A DNA stretch of 64,000 bases, from assembly GCA_000467715.1 (NCBI GenBank), contig AJFK01000336.1, forward strand, positions 21,982 through 85,981, in the 5' to 3' direction. Shown here in pieces: positions 46,398 to 58,486 of this stretch. Source of the DNA: Hysterium pulicare CBS 123377 (taxonomy: Eukaryota; Ascomycota; Dothideomycetes; Hysteriales; Hysteriaceae). The notes beneath the pieces are model-generated. The model was not told where the DNA came from and made no database searches. It saw only the letters and a list, made by a program, of their open reading frames with translations. How positions within the stretch are numbered: the first letter of the stretch is position 1; every line of letters begins with the position of its first letter. A program made the translations under genes and the position numbers.

Positions 46398-47290
46398 TTA
46401 TACGGCGGTGGGACCAGCCATTGTTGATTCCAGCCATCTCCATATCTTGTCCATACACTCCTCATTGACTGGCTGTAAGTCTCCTAATGCTAAAAACGCC
46501 TTCATTGTGTTTGTAACAGAATATTGAGGTGCACTCTTGTTAAATGATCCAGCATCTGTCGTACATACTTCCTTCTAAAAGCCTACGAGTTTGAGGGCTG
46601 GGTAATCGGATCGGTCTTGGTACTTCTCAAGCCGTTGAATCCATTCCTAGGGGCTGATGATGGTCGAATACTGTTTCTTCTCAACCCTTGCAATAATTCC
46701 GTCCATTTCGGATACTTGTGCTCATTTAGAGAAAGATAGACCAGATCCCGTTGCGATCGGATTCCAGGTTTTCTACTGGTTGAGTGAAATATTCGGCGGC
46801 GATATCGACTGGCAGCCAATCTAAAGCCTCGTTGCGCAAGTCTGGTAGACTCTGGGTTAGTCTCACACTGCTCAGTATCGTGCGCCAAGCTTCCTTGATA
46901 CTCAAAATCCCGTTAATTGAGTCGCCAGAGAGCTGTCAACACGAAGGACCGCATCCCGAGAGTGGAGTTGAGTCTCTTTATGAACGCGGAGCCATGTCTG
47001 TTTGACAACCCCCTTCGAGCAAGCGTAGCCTAGATACGAGGAGTATTTGCGATTGTCTAGACTTTGCTCCGGAATAACTTGGTGATGGGAATATTTTATA
47101 ACGCTTGCCGTTGACTAGCAGTGGGCGAATCGAGGAGGTACACGGCGCGTTGAGCATAGCGCCAGATCGATCAGGTTCCTGGAAATGTAGGCTGTAGCGA
47201 AGCTTCGAAGCTTGATGCAGAGGCTGACAATCCAAGCAACGTGAACGATTCAGGTCGCCTCGGATGCAAGTGACCTGTACGATCCTTGGC
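46398..47290 (-). pseudogene. Decayed C-terminal reductase domain of an NRPS-like adenylate-forming reductase
   Basis: Reading the minus strand and allowing frame changes recovers, in the right order, the landmarks of a thioester-reductase (NAD-binding, male-sterility type) domain. They are RIVQVTCIRGDL, NLIDLALCS, SLDNRKYSSYLGYACSKGVV, VLRV then QLSGDSINGI, KEAWRTILSSV, SLPDLRNEALDWLPVDIAAE, NEHKYPKWTELLQGL, EWIQRLEKYQDRSDYPALKL and a helical end before TAA at 46398-46400. GYACSK carries the catalytic Tyr/Lys pair. At least two in-frame stops (both TAG) and three frame shifts interrupt it, and a piece between RGDL and the next block seems missing. Such domains release aldehydes in secondary metabolism. 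I found no adenylation or carrier domain upstream, so this is a truncated relic. Confidence 0.72.
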
Positions 47291-48974
47291 TGAGACTTAA
47301 CTGGGGTTCACACCCATTACAACAAGTTTCTAGTTAGAGGAGTCCGTCGAAGAAAGATTGTTTACGCCTCTTTGTTATAATGCTTTGCTGCATCGCTACC
47401 TTACAGCATGCTCATCCGCGCCATGTACGAGACGATATATCTTCGAGGCTCGATCAGTCTTACGATATAAGTGGAGGGCGTACGCTCTTGTAGCACTAGT
47501 CAAAACCTGCTAGTTGTCAGCTGTGATGCCTCAAAGAAATAGAGACACACCCTTCGTCCTACATACCACAGTTTCACTTAATTTAGACCCCTTGTGCACC
47601 TCGTCAACTATTGGCTGTGGTTCATATTCACGGTTGAAGTTGCTGTGTCGTTGGACTAATTCTAAACTTTCGCGTTCGTTCATCCTCGACCCTACTGCTC
47701 TCTACACTATAGCCAGCGTTAGTGACGTATCGCTCAGCCTATCGACATGTTTAATAGAGTTGTGACAGAATGATAGCTCTGTGGATGATGCCTAGAAGAC
47801 ACTTAACATTGTGTAACTGTCCTGGTCGACCTTTTGTTGTTCTAGAATGCGGATGCTTGACCAAGAGTGCAGAAAAAGTAATTCTTGTCCATTAGCTGGC
47901 TTCGCTAGTAGTTAAGGAAGGGGTCAAAGGGTTTGTGAAGCTGCTAGCACAAACACAATCATCAATTCTGTAAGGAAACTCAAAGAATGAAGGCTCAGTA
48001 TCCGTAACAGCTCATGGAGTGTTAGAGCAGCTGAGTAATGGCTGTCGCTGAAAAAAAGAGGTTATGGAACCATCCAAAATCGCCCTTGTAGGTCTGAAAT
48101 GCGGAGCTAATGACGACAGCCAGGTAACTCTGAAAATGGAAGCTTTTTGCGGTCTTACAAGCCTCATGGCATTTTTCTTTCATCTTTCAATATTGAGAGA
48201 AGCTGAACTGGTTGAATCCAAATATAGCTGGCAAACACGAGGAAAAACTAGACAGGGCTGAGATGGCGGGCCGAAGCCGGAGGGACCTGGCGAGGAGATC
48301 GTGCTCCTGCAGTTATCCATGCTTGGTCGGATAGATGCAGAGTCGTATATTCGATCCCAAAGTAAACAGGTTGATGGTTCTGGGCTGAAGGAATGTGGCA
48401 CAGGACTGAAAATTACTTGATCCTTGTTGCCGTGCTGGAAGTGACGACATGGCGTGCAGAGTGGCCGTTTCTCGCTGTAAACATCGAATGATAGTTCGAA
48501 AGATGGAATCGGATCAGTGGACGGATAGTGTGCAGTAAAAAGAACGTCTGTTGGCATGTGTCTGTTCAAGCAGAAATGATCGACACGAACCAGATCGCTC
48601 ATCCGGAGCGGCGGAAGATTTGCTTATCGTCAACCTCCCCCACCCCCCAACAATCGCAGTGCTAGAGGAGTGAATGATTATGGCTTTGGCTTCATCCTTC
48701 TTCGACGATGCGCCGTGTCATCGCAGGGCGCTACTGCATAGGTCCCTTTCTAGCCTGGTGACTATTCGAAGCCTCCTCCATCTTCGCTCCCCGCTCGTCG
48801 CCATATCCTATCAGCTACCCAAAATACCCAGTACAGCATCGTCAGCGCAACCTAGTCAGCTGCACATGCCCTGGTCATTGGGTGCTGATCTCCGTCCTTA
48901 AAAACCCTTCTTCGGCTTCTATCCTGTGCTAGTCTCAGTTTCTGGAAGGCATGTCCGTCTTATAGTCCACTACA
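47291..48974. other. Intergenic region with no supported gene
   Basis: About 1.7 kb. It might hold still more decayed parts of the reductase gene, but I could not read any in either strand. A 140-codon minus-strand frame (48180-48602) contains LCTPCRHFQHGN but no other feature. The last 150 bp form the promoter and leader of the next regulator gene. Confidence 0.45.
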
Positions 48975-51705
48975 ATGCCGCGGCCTAAGAAACCAGGAGC
49001 TGCTGAGCCGAAGAAACGGTCCCGCAATGGATGCTGGTGAGCATGACTCGTCTATCGACGCGAATACTGTATAGAGAACGTATAGCTAACCTTGAAATAT
49101 AGGCCTTGCAAAGCTCGCAAAGTAAAATGGTAACCTGCGCGCAATCCACGTCCACAGACCTACGTTGTCCAATAATAACGATATATCAGTGGAGAAGAGA
49201 AGCCTCAGTGCTTGAACTGCGAACGACAAGGAGAGGCTTGCGATTATAGTATAAGACTCAATTGGGGTGGACGTACAAAGAAGAGCACAGATAACACAAG
49301 CTCTGGAGGAAGTGTTACGAGCAGTCCTCATGCATCTACATTCTCTTTCTCCACAAGCGATGCTTTCGCGGCTGCCAATGCCTCATTGGTGTCACATAGT
49401 CCCGCAACTCCTGCTGCTCCGGCACCTTCCTCTCACAGCGCGCGCCATGCAAGAAATAATTCGAATACATCAGCACCGAGCCCGGATGCTTCAATGATCG
49501 ATCCGGAGCTGATAAGGATCAGTCAGGCCCAATCCCAATCGATAATGGCTATAGAAGGAAGCTTTGATCAGAACCACTCCATACCCTATGACAATTGGGA
49601 CAATTCCCGAAGAGGCCCCACTTCTGCTCCCATAGATTCAAGATTGCAGAATGTCCAGTATCGAGGAAACATTGACTATCCATCTCCAATCACCTCCAGC
49701 TTCGACAACCTCACTTACAGCAATACCATTGGATTTGTACCGAATAGCGCGATAGAGTCTCCTCGGTCACCCCCGGCTATGCCACCGCCCATCCGTGGGT
49801 CAAACCTACACGATGTGTCGGGTAACCGGGCATTTGGAGACATTTTGGAGTCTACAGGGCATCAGCATAAACGTCAAAAACGTAGTCACTCAGGAGAGTC
49901 ACCGGCTGCTTCAGGATCTGCAAAAGGAGATACTCTTTTGGAGAAGTCTAATCCAAATCTGTCTGTTGCTGATGCTTATTCGCCAAATCCAGGACCTCTC
50001 ACCCCTTATAGCCCATTTATGGGCACTCCTTTGACTCCAAATTCCTCAATCGCTTCGGAAGATATCAGCACTCGTGCCGCTCCTCGATCAACGACTTTGT
50101 CGTATCCTCCACCAGATCTTCGTCGTCTCTCCGTCAACTCTCTACTGTCCGGACCTCCAGGTGATAATCATCATGGCTATGGAAGTGCTGACTCACACGG
50201 ACGACAATATCCGATTGGCGACTCTAACACCACGACCTACGGATATGACCTTGGTCACCCAGATCTCGATACGCCTAAGAACGACGATATACGCGCTATT
50301 ACTGTTTTCAGTCCTCCGACAGGGTCATTTGGCTTCGCTGGGGATGGACAATATGATGTGGGGGTACGTTCCAAGGATATCGCGTTTGGCAAAGGTGGTT
50401 ACTATGCCAAAGCAGTACCTATCAAGATTGCAAAATCCTTGGAACCCTTGCCTCCATTATTACTAGAAAATCCAATGAACTTGCTTTACTTTCACCACTT
50501 TCTTAATCATACAGCACGAATACTCGTTCCTCACGATTGCGAACAAAATCCCTTCCGCCAAATCCTACCAGAAATGGCAATCCACGACACCAACATCCTG
50601 AATCTCCTCCTCGCGTTTTCAGCGTCCCACCGCGCTCGACTTCTCAACCATCCCGAACCTGCCAACCGCATTGCTGTCTGGGTCCAGGACGTCTTTCCCC
50701 GACTGCGACAAGCTCTTGCCACAAATCCCTCCCAGATCTCCACTACAACCCTCGCAACATCCATAATGCTCGCCTCACTTGAGATTATCTCACCCAACAC
50801 CTTTGAAGTCCCAATCTCGTGGCAGAGTCATCTCACCATAGCGCGACAAATGATCAACGCGCGTGGTGGGCCCAAGAACGTGCATAGGCATGATCGCGTG
50901 GAATATTTCCTTAGCAGATGGTTCGCATATCTTGACGTCCTCGGCTCACTCAGCGGAAGCAAAAACGATAGTCCCCTTGGTTCATGCTACTGGTCCCCAG
51001 ACAACCTCTCCGCAGATGAAGATTTCCAGATCGACTGCCTTTTAGGATTCACCTCCCGCTGCATTGGCATCCTCGCACGCATTGCTGAACTCGCTAAACA
51101 ATGCGAAGAAAAACGCATCGATGAGGACGGAAATGTTCGCGAAGATTGGAGACCTTCCGAAGATATAAGCGAGCAAGCAGAGCAAATTCGCAGAGATTTA
51201 CAGGAAGGTCTGAGTGAGCGTATGGTCTACAGAGGTTGCAGCCACCGCTCGGAAGACAATTCGGAGTCTGAAGCTGGATGGGACGCATTAGAAATCTACG
51301 CGACCAATGAAATGTTCCATTGGGCTGGGCTTATTCATCTATGTCGCCGGGTCCTCGGGAAACCTACAGCAGATCCGGAAGTGCAGCATGCGGTGCGGGA
51401 GATTGTAGGAGCGCTGTTCAAGGTGCGCAGAGGCAGTACAGCAGAGGCTTGTCTGCTGTTTCCGATGTTTACGGCGGGCTGTGATGCCGTCGATAGGGGA
51501 CAGAGGGAGAAGATCATGGAGAGATTGAGGTGTGTGGAGGACTTCGGTATGACACAGGTGAGTCATGAATCTTCTTTGACACTTCGTAGTATGGCAACTA
51601 ATGCATAAACTTATGTAGGTTCATAAAGCCCGCACGCTCATGCAAAAGGTCTGGGATACCGGAAAGCCGTGGGAGGCTCTTGTATCGGGCGAATTCTTCG
51701 GCTGA
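48975..51705 (+). CDS. Zn2Cys6 transcription factor (Fungal_trans_2 type)
   Basis: Four exons (introns 49037-49102, 49130-49189 and 51558-51618) give 847 aa. The cluster is at the N-terminus, preceded by a Lys/Arg-rich stretch: C20, C23, C30, C37, C40 and C47 in the spacing 2-6-6-2-6, built from three exons including one of 27 nt. Residues 60-400 are Ser/Pro/Thr-rich and look disordered. From about 430 a helical region begins (LLYFHHFLNHTARILVP) with the character of the Fungal_trans_2 domain found in many regulators of metabolism and development. The last exon encodes the conserved-looking WDTGKPWEALVSGEFFG end. No cluster surrounds it, so targets are unknown. The coding strand changes from C-rich to G-rich near 51300. 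Confidence 0.88.
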
Positions 51706-53033
51706 ACTGTATTGTCACAACTATTCACCATACATTACATGACATACACGATTATAGATGGAATGACGGTTGGCATTATTTTGGATGGCTGAGAGGGATA
51801 TCGAAGGGTAGGACATCTCCACGCTAAGTTGGGCTCGGAAATACGGCGTCTCTCGCTCGGTCACCGCACCCTTGCGTGCATTGCATATCACCACTGTTGA
51901 CACGATATTTAGATGGATAACGATTTTATGATACCCTGAGGTATCTTCCTCTTATTTACAGCAGCTCTGTCCTCTTATGTGCAGCGTTGTGGTGGGTGTA
52001 GGACATACTCCGCGAATTTATCGTGGACTACCGAATTCGGTTACCTTATGTAATCATGCCAAGACTTATGGTCGAAACGAAAAACGATAAATTCGTAGAG
52101 CAGCACCCGCTTGCACCGTTGCAACCACAAGACTAGATGATGTACCAGCATAGGAGCTTTACCTCTTTAGACTCCTTGAATGACTCCGCACTCGCTTGAA
52201 CTGTAGTATTTCGTTTTTGCATTGCGAGGAAGGAGCGTGGAGACCTACCTCTGTAACTAATCTCCAAAGACCTAAAACGGCAGATTCCGGTCCAGCAGCA
52301 CTTCCGCTACACCTTAGAATATCTTTCTACAAGTACTTTGTTATATCGTTCTGGAACTGGATCAAGTGCGGCGGTTTCTGGTGCAAATGGCTTCGCAGCA
52401 AAAACTGGTGGATATACATACGCCTACAATGATGCGAGAAGACCAGTAGAGCGCCTGACTATCTTATACACCTTTCGAAGCTGTAATCATGTCTGCCATA
52501 GAAGAGAAATTATTCTGACGTTGGTGCGATGACTATGATGCTATGAAGTGGAAATGCAACAGTATTCTGAAAAATTGACTATGTGTACTGCATAGAGTAG
52601 AGAATACTTCTTCAACAAAGCGCTCTATCGCCATCAATGTCGTTCCGACGAATGTAGGAGTCAGAGTCAGTCGGCCTCGAGCAGGGGAAGGCAGGCTGCC
52701 GTGAATGACGTGGTATGGTCCGAGCAGAGCGCTGAGCAACTGAAGTCCTCCCAGGAGACAATAAAACCATACCGTGCTTTGGTCAGATTGAAGCAACTCG
52801 AAATTAATCGAGTTCAAGCTAAGACCTGCGAACTCATCTCTGACTGAAGGGAAGAACGAGATTTACAGCGAATTGCTAGCTTACAAAGTCGCACTGCCTC
52901 GCCAAGATTTCGCGGAGCTACTTAACGTTCCCTCACTCCAACTTTAACTTCTACCTAAGGCATCTCCAACGACGCAACAATCTCCACTCCCTCCCCTTCC
53001 CACGCCAAACCCCCTTCCAACAAACAATCCACA
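51706..53033. other. Intergenic region
   Basis: About 1.3 kb between two same-strand genes. A minus-strand frame at 52533-52817 has a hydrophobic patch (STVWFYCLLGGLQLLSALLG) that could be a degraded membrane-protein exon, but there is no further support. The last 100 bp are C/A-rich leader of the Pam17 gene. Confidence 0.45.
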
Positions 53034-53884
53034 ATGCTCTCAACAAGCGCTCTCCGCACAACACGAGCGCTCCCCCAACGCTTCCAACCAGGCCTTCTTA
53101 TATCATGCACCGCATGCTACAGTACCCCAGCCTCTACGCGACCAACCAAGCTCCAACGCCCCAAACCCCAATCCGCAATCCTGCAGAACTCGACCTTCAA
53201 AATCACAATCCGCCCTGCCTCAACCGCCTCTCCCTCCCCCTCCACAACAAGCACAACCACCTCAACGTCCGACGTGCACGAGACCCTAACATGGAACCGC
53301 TTCCTCGCGCTGCGCAAAACCCGCCGTCGGATCTCCGTCGTGACGTCTTTGCTGTCGGCAGTCGGCACGACGGCGTTCGGGGTTACGTTCTTGGTGCAGA
53401 ATAATGCGGATGCGTGGGCTGCGACGCTGGGGCTGGATCCGATTATCATGTTTGGGCTGGGGACGATTGGGTTTGCGGCTGTGGGGTGGCTTGTGGGGCC
53501 TTTTTTTGGGAATGCCATGTTTAGGGGGTGGTATCGACGGGTTGGGGGACAGATTGATGAGGTGAGTTTATTACTCCTACCCTTCCCGAAATCTTTGTCT
53601 TTCTCCTAGGGTTCTGAGGGTTGGTCAAGTTGGGATTGAGGGGATTAGGGAGGAGAGAGGATGAAACGGTATATGCAGAACTGAACTAACTATCCCAACA
53701 GAAAGAACGCGCCTTCTACGCGCGCATCAAAAAACACAGAGTCGATCCCACCTCTTCCTCAATGGCGAACCCCGTTCCAGATTACTACGGCGAGAAGATC
53801 GGCAGTGTAGCCGATTACAGGAGATGGTTGAAAGATCAGAGGGCGTTCAATCTCAAGAGGGGCGGGTATAAGACTGTGGTCTAG
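53034..53884 (+). CDS. PAM17: Mitochondrial presequence translocase motor subunit Pam17
   Basis: Two exons (140-bp intron 53562-53701) give 236 aa. Residues 1-80 are rich in Ser, Thr, Arg and Pro with few acids, a mitochondrial presequence. LTWNRFLALRKTRRRI starts the conserved domain, followed by two membrane segments at about 101-121 and 137-157, a short loop, and the tail KERAFYARIKKHRVDPTSSS ... VADYRRWLKDQRAF. All of this matches Pam17, an inner-membrane protein that helps organise the PAM import motor at the TIM23 channel. Length and order are normal. The first half of exon 1 is very C-rich and the second half very G-rich on the coding strand. It converges with the next gene. Confidence 0.94.
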
Positions 53885-54365
53885 GGAAAGAGGCTGCCGA
53901 TGGGTGTTTCTAGAAAAGGGGAAGGGATAGGCTAGGTTAAAGCAGGATGTGTTTTGTAAACCTTCTCCACCTTCTGTATGATATCATATTTCCATTTGGA
54001 GTCGGCGCGGTTATGCAGCTGCTTCGAATCTGCAGGGTCCTGGTTGGGCCTGAGGGTCCAAAGGGCTTTAGAAAATAAATATTCTCCATTCTATATTACT
54101 GAACTTTTATTATTTTCAATTAATCTTTTTTCTTCCCTACCCAATTCCACAAGAGCTATCTTAAGGAGGTTCATTTGTGGGATAACCCCTTCACAGGAGG
54201 TGGGCTCCGGAAGTAGAATTCAAGTTTCTCTATTTTCAAAATACTAACTTATTGTACTACTCTAAAATAGAAAGAATAATCATTAATTATAGAGCTATAC
54301 TAAGAACTAGGCTTCCAGAAAGAAGCTAACTCTACTTCCTCTCAACAGAGGCAACGACGTTGAGC
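53885..54365. other. Convergent intergenic region with AT-rich islet
   Basis: 480 bp between converging stops. From about 54060 to 54340 the sequence is markedly AT-rich, unlike the flanking genes, and contains a weak inverted repeat (CTATTTT ... AAAATAG near 54230-54270). It should include both polyadenylation zones. A degraded repeat is an alternative. Confidence 0.5.
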
Positions 54366-56246
54366 TCAGTGAGCATATCTACTCCCACTCAACCCACCAA
54401 CCTTCTCCTGCACTACCACCTCCTCCTTCACCTCTCCCTCCTCCTCACCCAAATCAATCAAATTGCCAATCTCACTGTCCTTTTCCTCCTCAGCCCCTTT
54501 CAGACTCTCACCAGGAAGCTCAACCCTCCTAACCCTCGCCACCCCACCGTCTCCAGACTCCCGATCCAGAAACTCGATATCCAAAAACTCCGTCTCCTGC
54601 TCCACCCTCTCCACCCCCACCTCCACCATCTCCCCTCCCTTCTCCCCCTCCTCCCGAGACCCAGCAGCACAAGGATCCGCCAAGAACCAAACCTCGACCC
54701 CCTTCTTGCCCAGCCCCTCCCACGCCCGAACAGCAGCTTGCACGCTCTTGTACTCGGCCACTATAACCCCCTGCTCTTGATCCCTCTTCATCCTGAGCAG
54801 GAACCCGGCGGCTTGGACCGGATGCTTCGGTCCTATATCCGCGATCGCGCGCGGCGTGATGCGGTTTCCCGGGTCGTGGATCCCCAGGACGCGGGAGAAG
54901 GATTCAAGGTAGATGCCATTCTGGATCGCGGCCGGGAGGGGGTACGTTGGGGTCGGGAGGTGTGTTGCTCGGAGCGGGGTGTTTGAGATTTGGAGGGCGG
55001 GCGAGGACGTGTTGATGTGGGATGTGAAGAGGGAGGCGGAGGCGGAGTGCAGGAAGGTTATGTAGATGTACCAGGGGTCATTGGGCTTCTGGGGGTCGGA
55101 GGGGCGGGTGGGGAGTTTGAATCTGTCGATGGAGAGGACGGGGCCGGTTTTTATGAGGGAGAGGATTTGGGTTAGGCTGATGGATGGGTTTACGGAGGGG
55201 AGGATGACGGTGCGGCAGTCGTTGTCGTTATCTTTCTTCTCCTCTTCTGCTCCGGATGCCGTGCCAGTGGTGGTCGTAGGCAGGTATATCACCCCTTCGT
55301 CGAAGAACGTCGGGTTCATCGCCACCCCGCTTCCTCTCCAATCTGCCACATGCAGGTTATAAGCATTCAGAAGCTCGTCCTTGGTCGTATAGAGACCGAG
55401 TGCTGGAGACGCGGCTAGATCGCGCATGATCTTTGGAGTCGTGCTCTTAGACATTTGAGGAAGTGCGCTGCCTGCTAAGATGGATGCTGAGAGTCGGTGG
55501 GGATCGTCGTCGAGGTCTAGATCTAGAAGTATCGTGTTGGCTGCTCGCACTACTTTTGGGAGAAATTCTCGGAGCTGTGGCTGGGTAGAGGGTGGTGGCT
55601 GAGAGAGGCGTTCAGGTGCGGTGGATGTGGCCCGGATTGCTTCTTTGCCTTTGCTGGTGATAGGAGTCTGCAGAGACGTAGGTTTGGGAGAGCTTGGTCT
55701 AGTAGAAACTTGTTTGTCAGAGGTCTGTTGCTTCTCGTCGACTGGCTTCGTCTCCATGGTATAATAGTCAGTTGAAGTCGCCGCATCATGGGTAGTCACT
55801 ACTGCTCCATGCAAAGGACCTCCGCTCAGCAAGTCTTTATCCACAGTAGTGTTCCCTCCATCTTCAGTCTTGATCTCTTTAATCTTGATCGTTTGCTGAG
55901 GAGAAATTCCTTTCTGAGCAGTGTATTGTTTCTTATCACCCGCCTTCGACGCTACCTCTTGCAAATCGTCTCCTGTCAACGAGTCGCCAACAGACTTTGC
56001 TTCGTCCTCTTTAGCTTTGGTCCTAAGAGAAAGCCTCAAATTCTGATTTTCAGCTTCCAATTCGCCTTTTTCTTGTTCAAGACGCTTGACCTGTCGAAGT
56101 AACTCCACAGCCGCTGCTTCAGCGAGCCGAGCTCGATCAAGAGGATCGGTCATCTGGTTAGTTGCTTGAGTTAGCTTGGTTGGTGTTGGTATAGACGAAA
56201 GGGAGGGTCGTCGAGGTGAAGATGAAGTCAAGGGCGTAGAATCCAT
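54366..56246 (-). CDS. Unknown protein with N-terminal coiled coil
   Basis: Intronless, 626 aa. Residues 1-30 are Ser/Thr/Pro-rich, 36-80 form a probable coiled coil (LAEAAAVELLRQVKRLEQEK and onward), and 80-230 are polar and disordered. Residues 230-520 look globular, with alternating strands and helices and a segment VIVAEYKSVQAAVRAWEGLG that resembles part of an RNA-recognition fold, although no RNP motif is clear. The last 90 residues are very acidic (DSEIGNLIDLGEEEGEVKEE). I do not recognise the family. The coding strand is C-rich for codons around 55200-54800 and G-rich from there to the stop. The long uninterrupted frame and codon use support a real gene. Confidence 0.75.
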   Translation of the reverse strand: MDSTPLTSSSPRRPSLSSIPTPTKLTQATNQMTDPLDRARLAEAAAVELLRQVKRLEQEKGELEAENQNLRLSLRTKAKEDEAKSVGDSLTGDDLQEVASKAGDKKQYTAQKGISPQQTIKIKEIKTEDGGNTTVDKDLLSGGPLHGAVVTTHDAATSTDYYTMETKPVDEKQQTSDKQVSTRPSSPKPTSLQTPITSKGKEAIRATSTAPERLSQPPPSTQPQLREFLPKVVRAANTILLDLDLDDDPHRLSASILAGSALPQMSKSTTPKIMRDLAASPALGLYTTKDELLNAYNLHVADWRGSGVAMNPTFFDEGVIYLPTTTTGTASGAEEEKKDNDNDCRTVILPSVNPSISLTQILSLIKTGPVLSIDRFKLPTRPSDPQKPNDPWYIYITFLHSASASLFTSHINTSSPALQISNTPLRATHLPTPTYPLPAAIQNGIYLESFSRVLGIHDPGNRITPRAIADIGPKHPVQAAGFLLRMKRDQEQGVIVAEYKSVQAAVRAWEGLGKKGVEVWFLADPCAAGSREEGEKGGEMVEVGVERVEQETEFLDIEFLDRESGDGGVARVRRVELPGESLKGAEEEKDSEIGNLIDLGEEEGEVKEEVVVQEKVGGLSGSRYAH

Positions 56247-57087
56247 CTAATAAATGAATTAAACACTGAATCGACATACCTTTTGTCTAGATCCAACAAA
56301 ACCAACTCCAAAACCAAAAGTTTGAGGTGGAGTTGAGTGTAGAGTTTGAGGTGGTGAGTGGACGAAAAGATGTTGATAAAGGATCGTGGGGTCGGTGCAA
56401 ATGTGCGGTGAGTTCAACTGTTTAGTCTCAGTATCGGGGGTTTGTCTTTCACTATTGTGCTAATCACACGTGTGCAGTGGCAAAATTTACATTGGGCTGC
56501 TGAGGCTACTCCTAAATGCCCAGCAGTGCTTTCTCAGTGCCGGCCAGACTCGATACCCGGGGCTTGGTGAATGATGAACGTACTTGAAATCAAGTGAGTG
56601 CAATGCTCCCCGAGCTATGTTTTGCTGCGTAAGATTGAGCTCTATGCTGTTAGAACAATCTATTGATCCTAGAGCGGCACGTGCTGTTATTGTACTTGGT
56701 CTAGTTCCTTGTGAGCAGATTGATAGAGCCTTGAGGACACCCTTTAAATGTTAGTCAACAAGCAAGAGTATGCAATTCTACAGCATGACTGATTGTGAAA
56801 TCTATCCTTCTATAGCTGTCAATGGCTTATTTCTATCCACTGAACTACAAGACCTAACAGGAGCATGTCTATTCGCCAAATGAAACCAAGACAACTCACT
56901 GTCAGTGTAACTTCTGTTGATCTAAGCCAGTATAAAACAAAAAGGGTATTGTCCACATCGCTCCTGGATGCCAGTAATGTATTGCAGATTTCTCGCCACC
57001 TTTTCAGTAAGCAGCCTGAACGAAATTCAGTACCTATTCGGCTGGAAGAGTAACTGATACCGAAATATATGTTTACGTGTCGAAGAT
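56247..57087. other. Intergenic region
   Basis: About 840 bp between two genes transcribed leftward. It contains the promoter of the coiled-coil gene and the 3' region of GPD1. No supported frame. Confidence 0.5.
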
Positions 57088-58486
57088 CTAATGGGATTTG
57101 GGCTCGATGAGTTCAGGAATCTGTTCCGGCTTGACTTTGCCCTCGAGAATATCTAACGAAACACCTATTAATATATTTCATGATGCAATGAAAGGGTGCG
57201 AGCAATTCAAACCAGAGCTGACCAGGAAGAGGAGAAACACTTACTGTATACGGCAGTGAACAATGGGTAATCTGCTTCCATGTTGTTCGTTTTGAGCCAT
57301 GAATTGACTTCGTATGCCGTGCTCGTCCCCTGCAGCTTCTGTCCATTCAACTCCGTCCGCTCAACCTCATCTACTGTCACGCCCCTCTGAATTGCCATCT
57401 TTGCGCACCTGAAGTTGCGACCGCCCATACAGCTGGTCACTACATCTGCCACGCCGCAACTCTCTTCAGTGAAGGTGGATGTGTGTACGGAACTCTCAAA
57501 GAAAGCTTTTCCGAATCGCACCATTTCCAGGATACCCACACGCATGACAGCTGCTTTTGCATTATCACCCCAGCCCAGGCCGTCGACAAAGCCAGCCGCG
57601 AGAGCGATTATGTTTTTGAGTGCACCACCAAGAGAGACACCTGCAACATCCGAAACCATGCGGACGTGGAAGTAAGGACGATGGAAGAGCTTTCGTATAT
57701 TCTCGTGACTCAGAGGCGGATACTCGAAAGGTAGCGGCTTTAGTCTTGCTGAGCGTTCTGAGGGGTTAGGGTTTCCTGGGTTGATCAGATCCACCTGGGA
57801 GGCGGTGGGTGAGCCTTTAGGCGTTGGATTGCGCGAGTCCATTGGAGGAGGATCATAAGCTACAGTTGTCTCGGAGTACTTCTCTTGAGCGATTTCAGAC
57901 GCGATATTTGCGCCTGAGAGGGCACCGCAGTAGATGTTCAATCGCATACCAATGGTCTCAGATAGCAGACGTATGCCCTTCTCAGACACTTCCACACCCT
58001 TTGTGCAGGAGATTGCACGGGCATAAGGCAAGATCTTTCCTGCCAACTGATCACACGTTCTCGCAATGAACTGGTGCGGAAGCACAAATATCAGAATTGT
58101 AGAATTCTTGCACGAATCGGGGAGGTCTGTGTTCGCAAACACATTCTTCGGTAGTGTGATATTCGGTAGATATTTGACGTTCTCGTGGAGGTTATTGATC
58201 AACTGGGAGAGCTTCTGAGGCTTGTTGGCAAGCTCGGAGCCAGGATCGTAGTGTCGTGATTCTTTAGGGATGGTGACGTCTTCCTCGAAGACCCACATTT
58301 GGACTGTCTCTTCAAACAGCTCGGGATGTTGAACTACATTTTCGGCGACAAGCTTCGCCATCGTGGTACCCCTAGAATATACATGTTAGAGACATTTGAA
58401 GCTCAGCAACGAAGCAGGCAGACTGACCAGTTTCCTGAGCCCACGACGGTCACTTTGTGTTTCTTTTGGGCTGCTAACGTTGCCAT
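57088..58486 (-). CDS. GPD1: NAD-dependent glycerol-3-phosphate dehydrogenase
   Basis: Three exons (introns 58372-58427 and 57153-57244) give 416 aa from the ATG chosen. The enzyme reduces dihydroxyacetone phosphate to glycerol-3-phosphate for osmolyte and lipid synthesis and redox balance. Visible: the dinucleotide fold [14 protein letters not shown] (residues 12-24), [29 protein letters not shown], the catalytic-domain stretch [20 protein letters not shown] with its lysine, and [13 protein letters not shown] Pro/Ser-rich insert of about 45 residues (from [15 protein letters not shown]) lies between the two domains. The frame stays open for 158 codons upstream of this ATG, back to another ATG at 58960, so a longer targeted form is possible. 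The identification is firm. Confidence 0.95.

Noticed and set aside
48180-48602. 140-codon minus-strand ATG frame with a CTPCRHFQH patch
   Set aside because: The Cys/His patch fits no zinc-finger spacing and nothing else supports it.
52533-52817. Minus-strand frame with a hydrophobic stretch
   Set aside because: Could be a degraded membrane-protein exon, but no adjoining exons or family match are visible.
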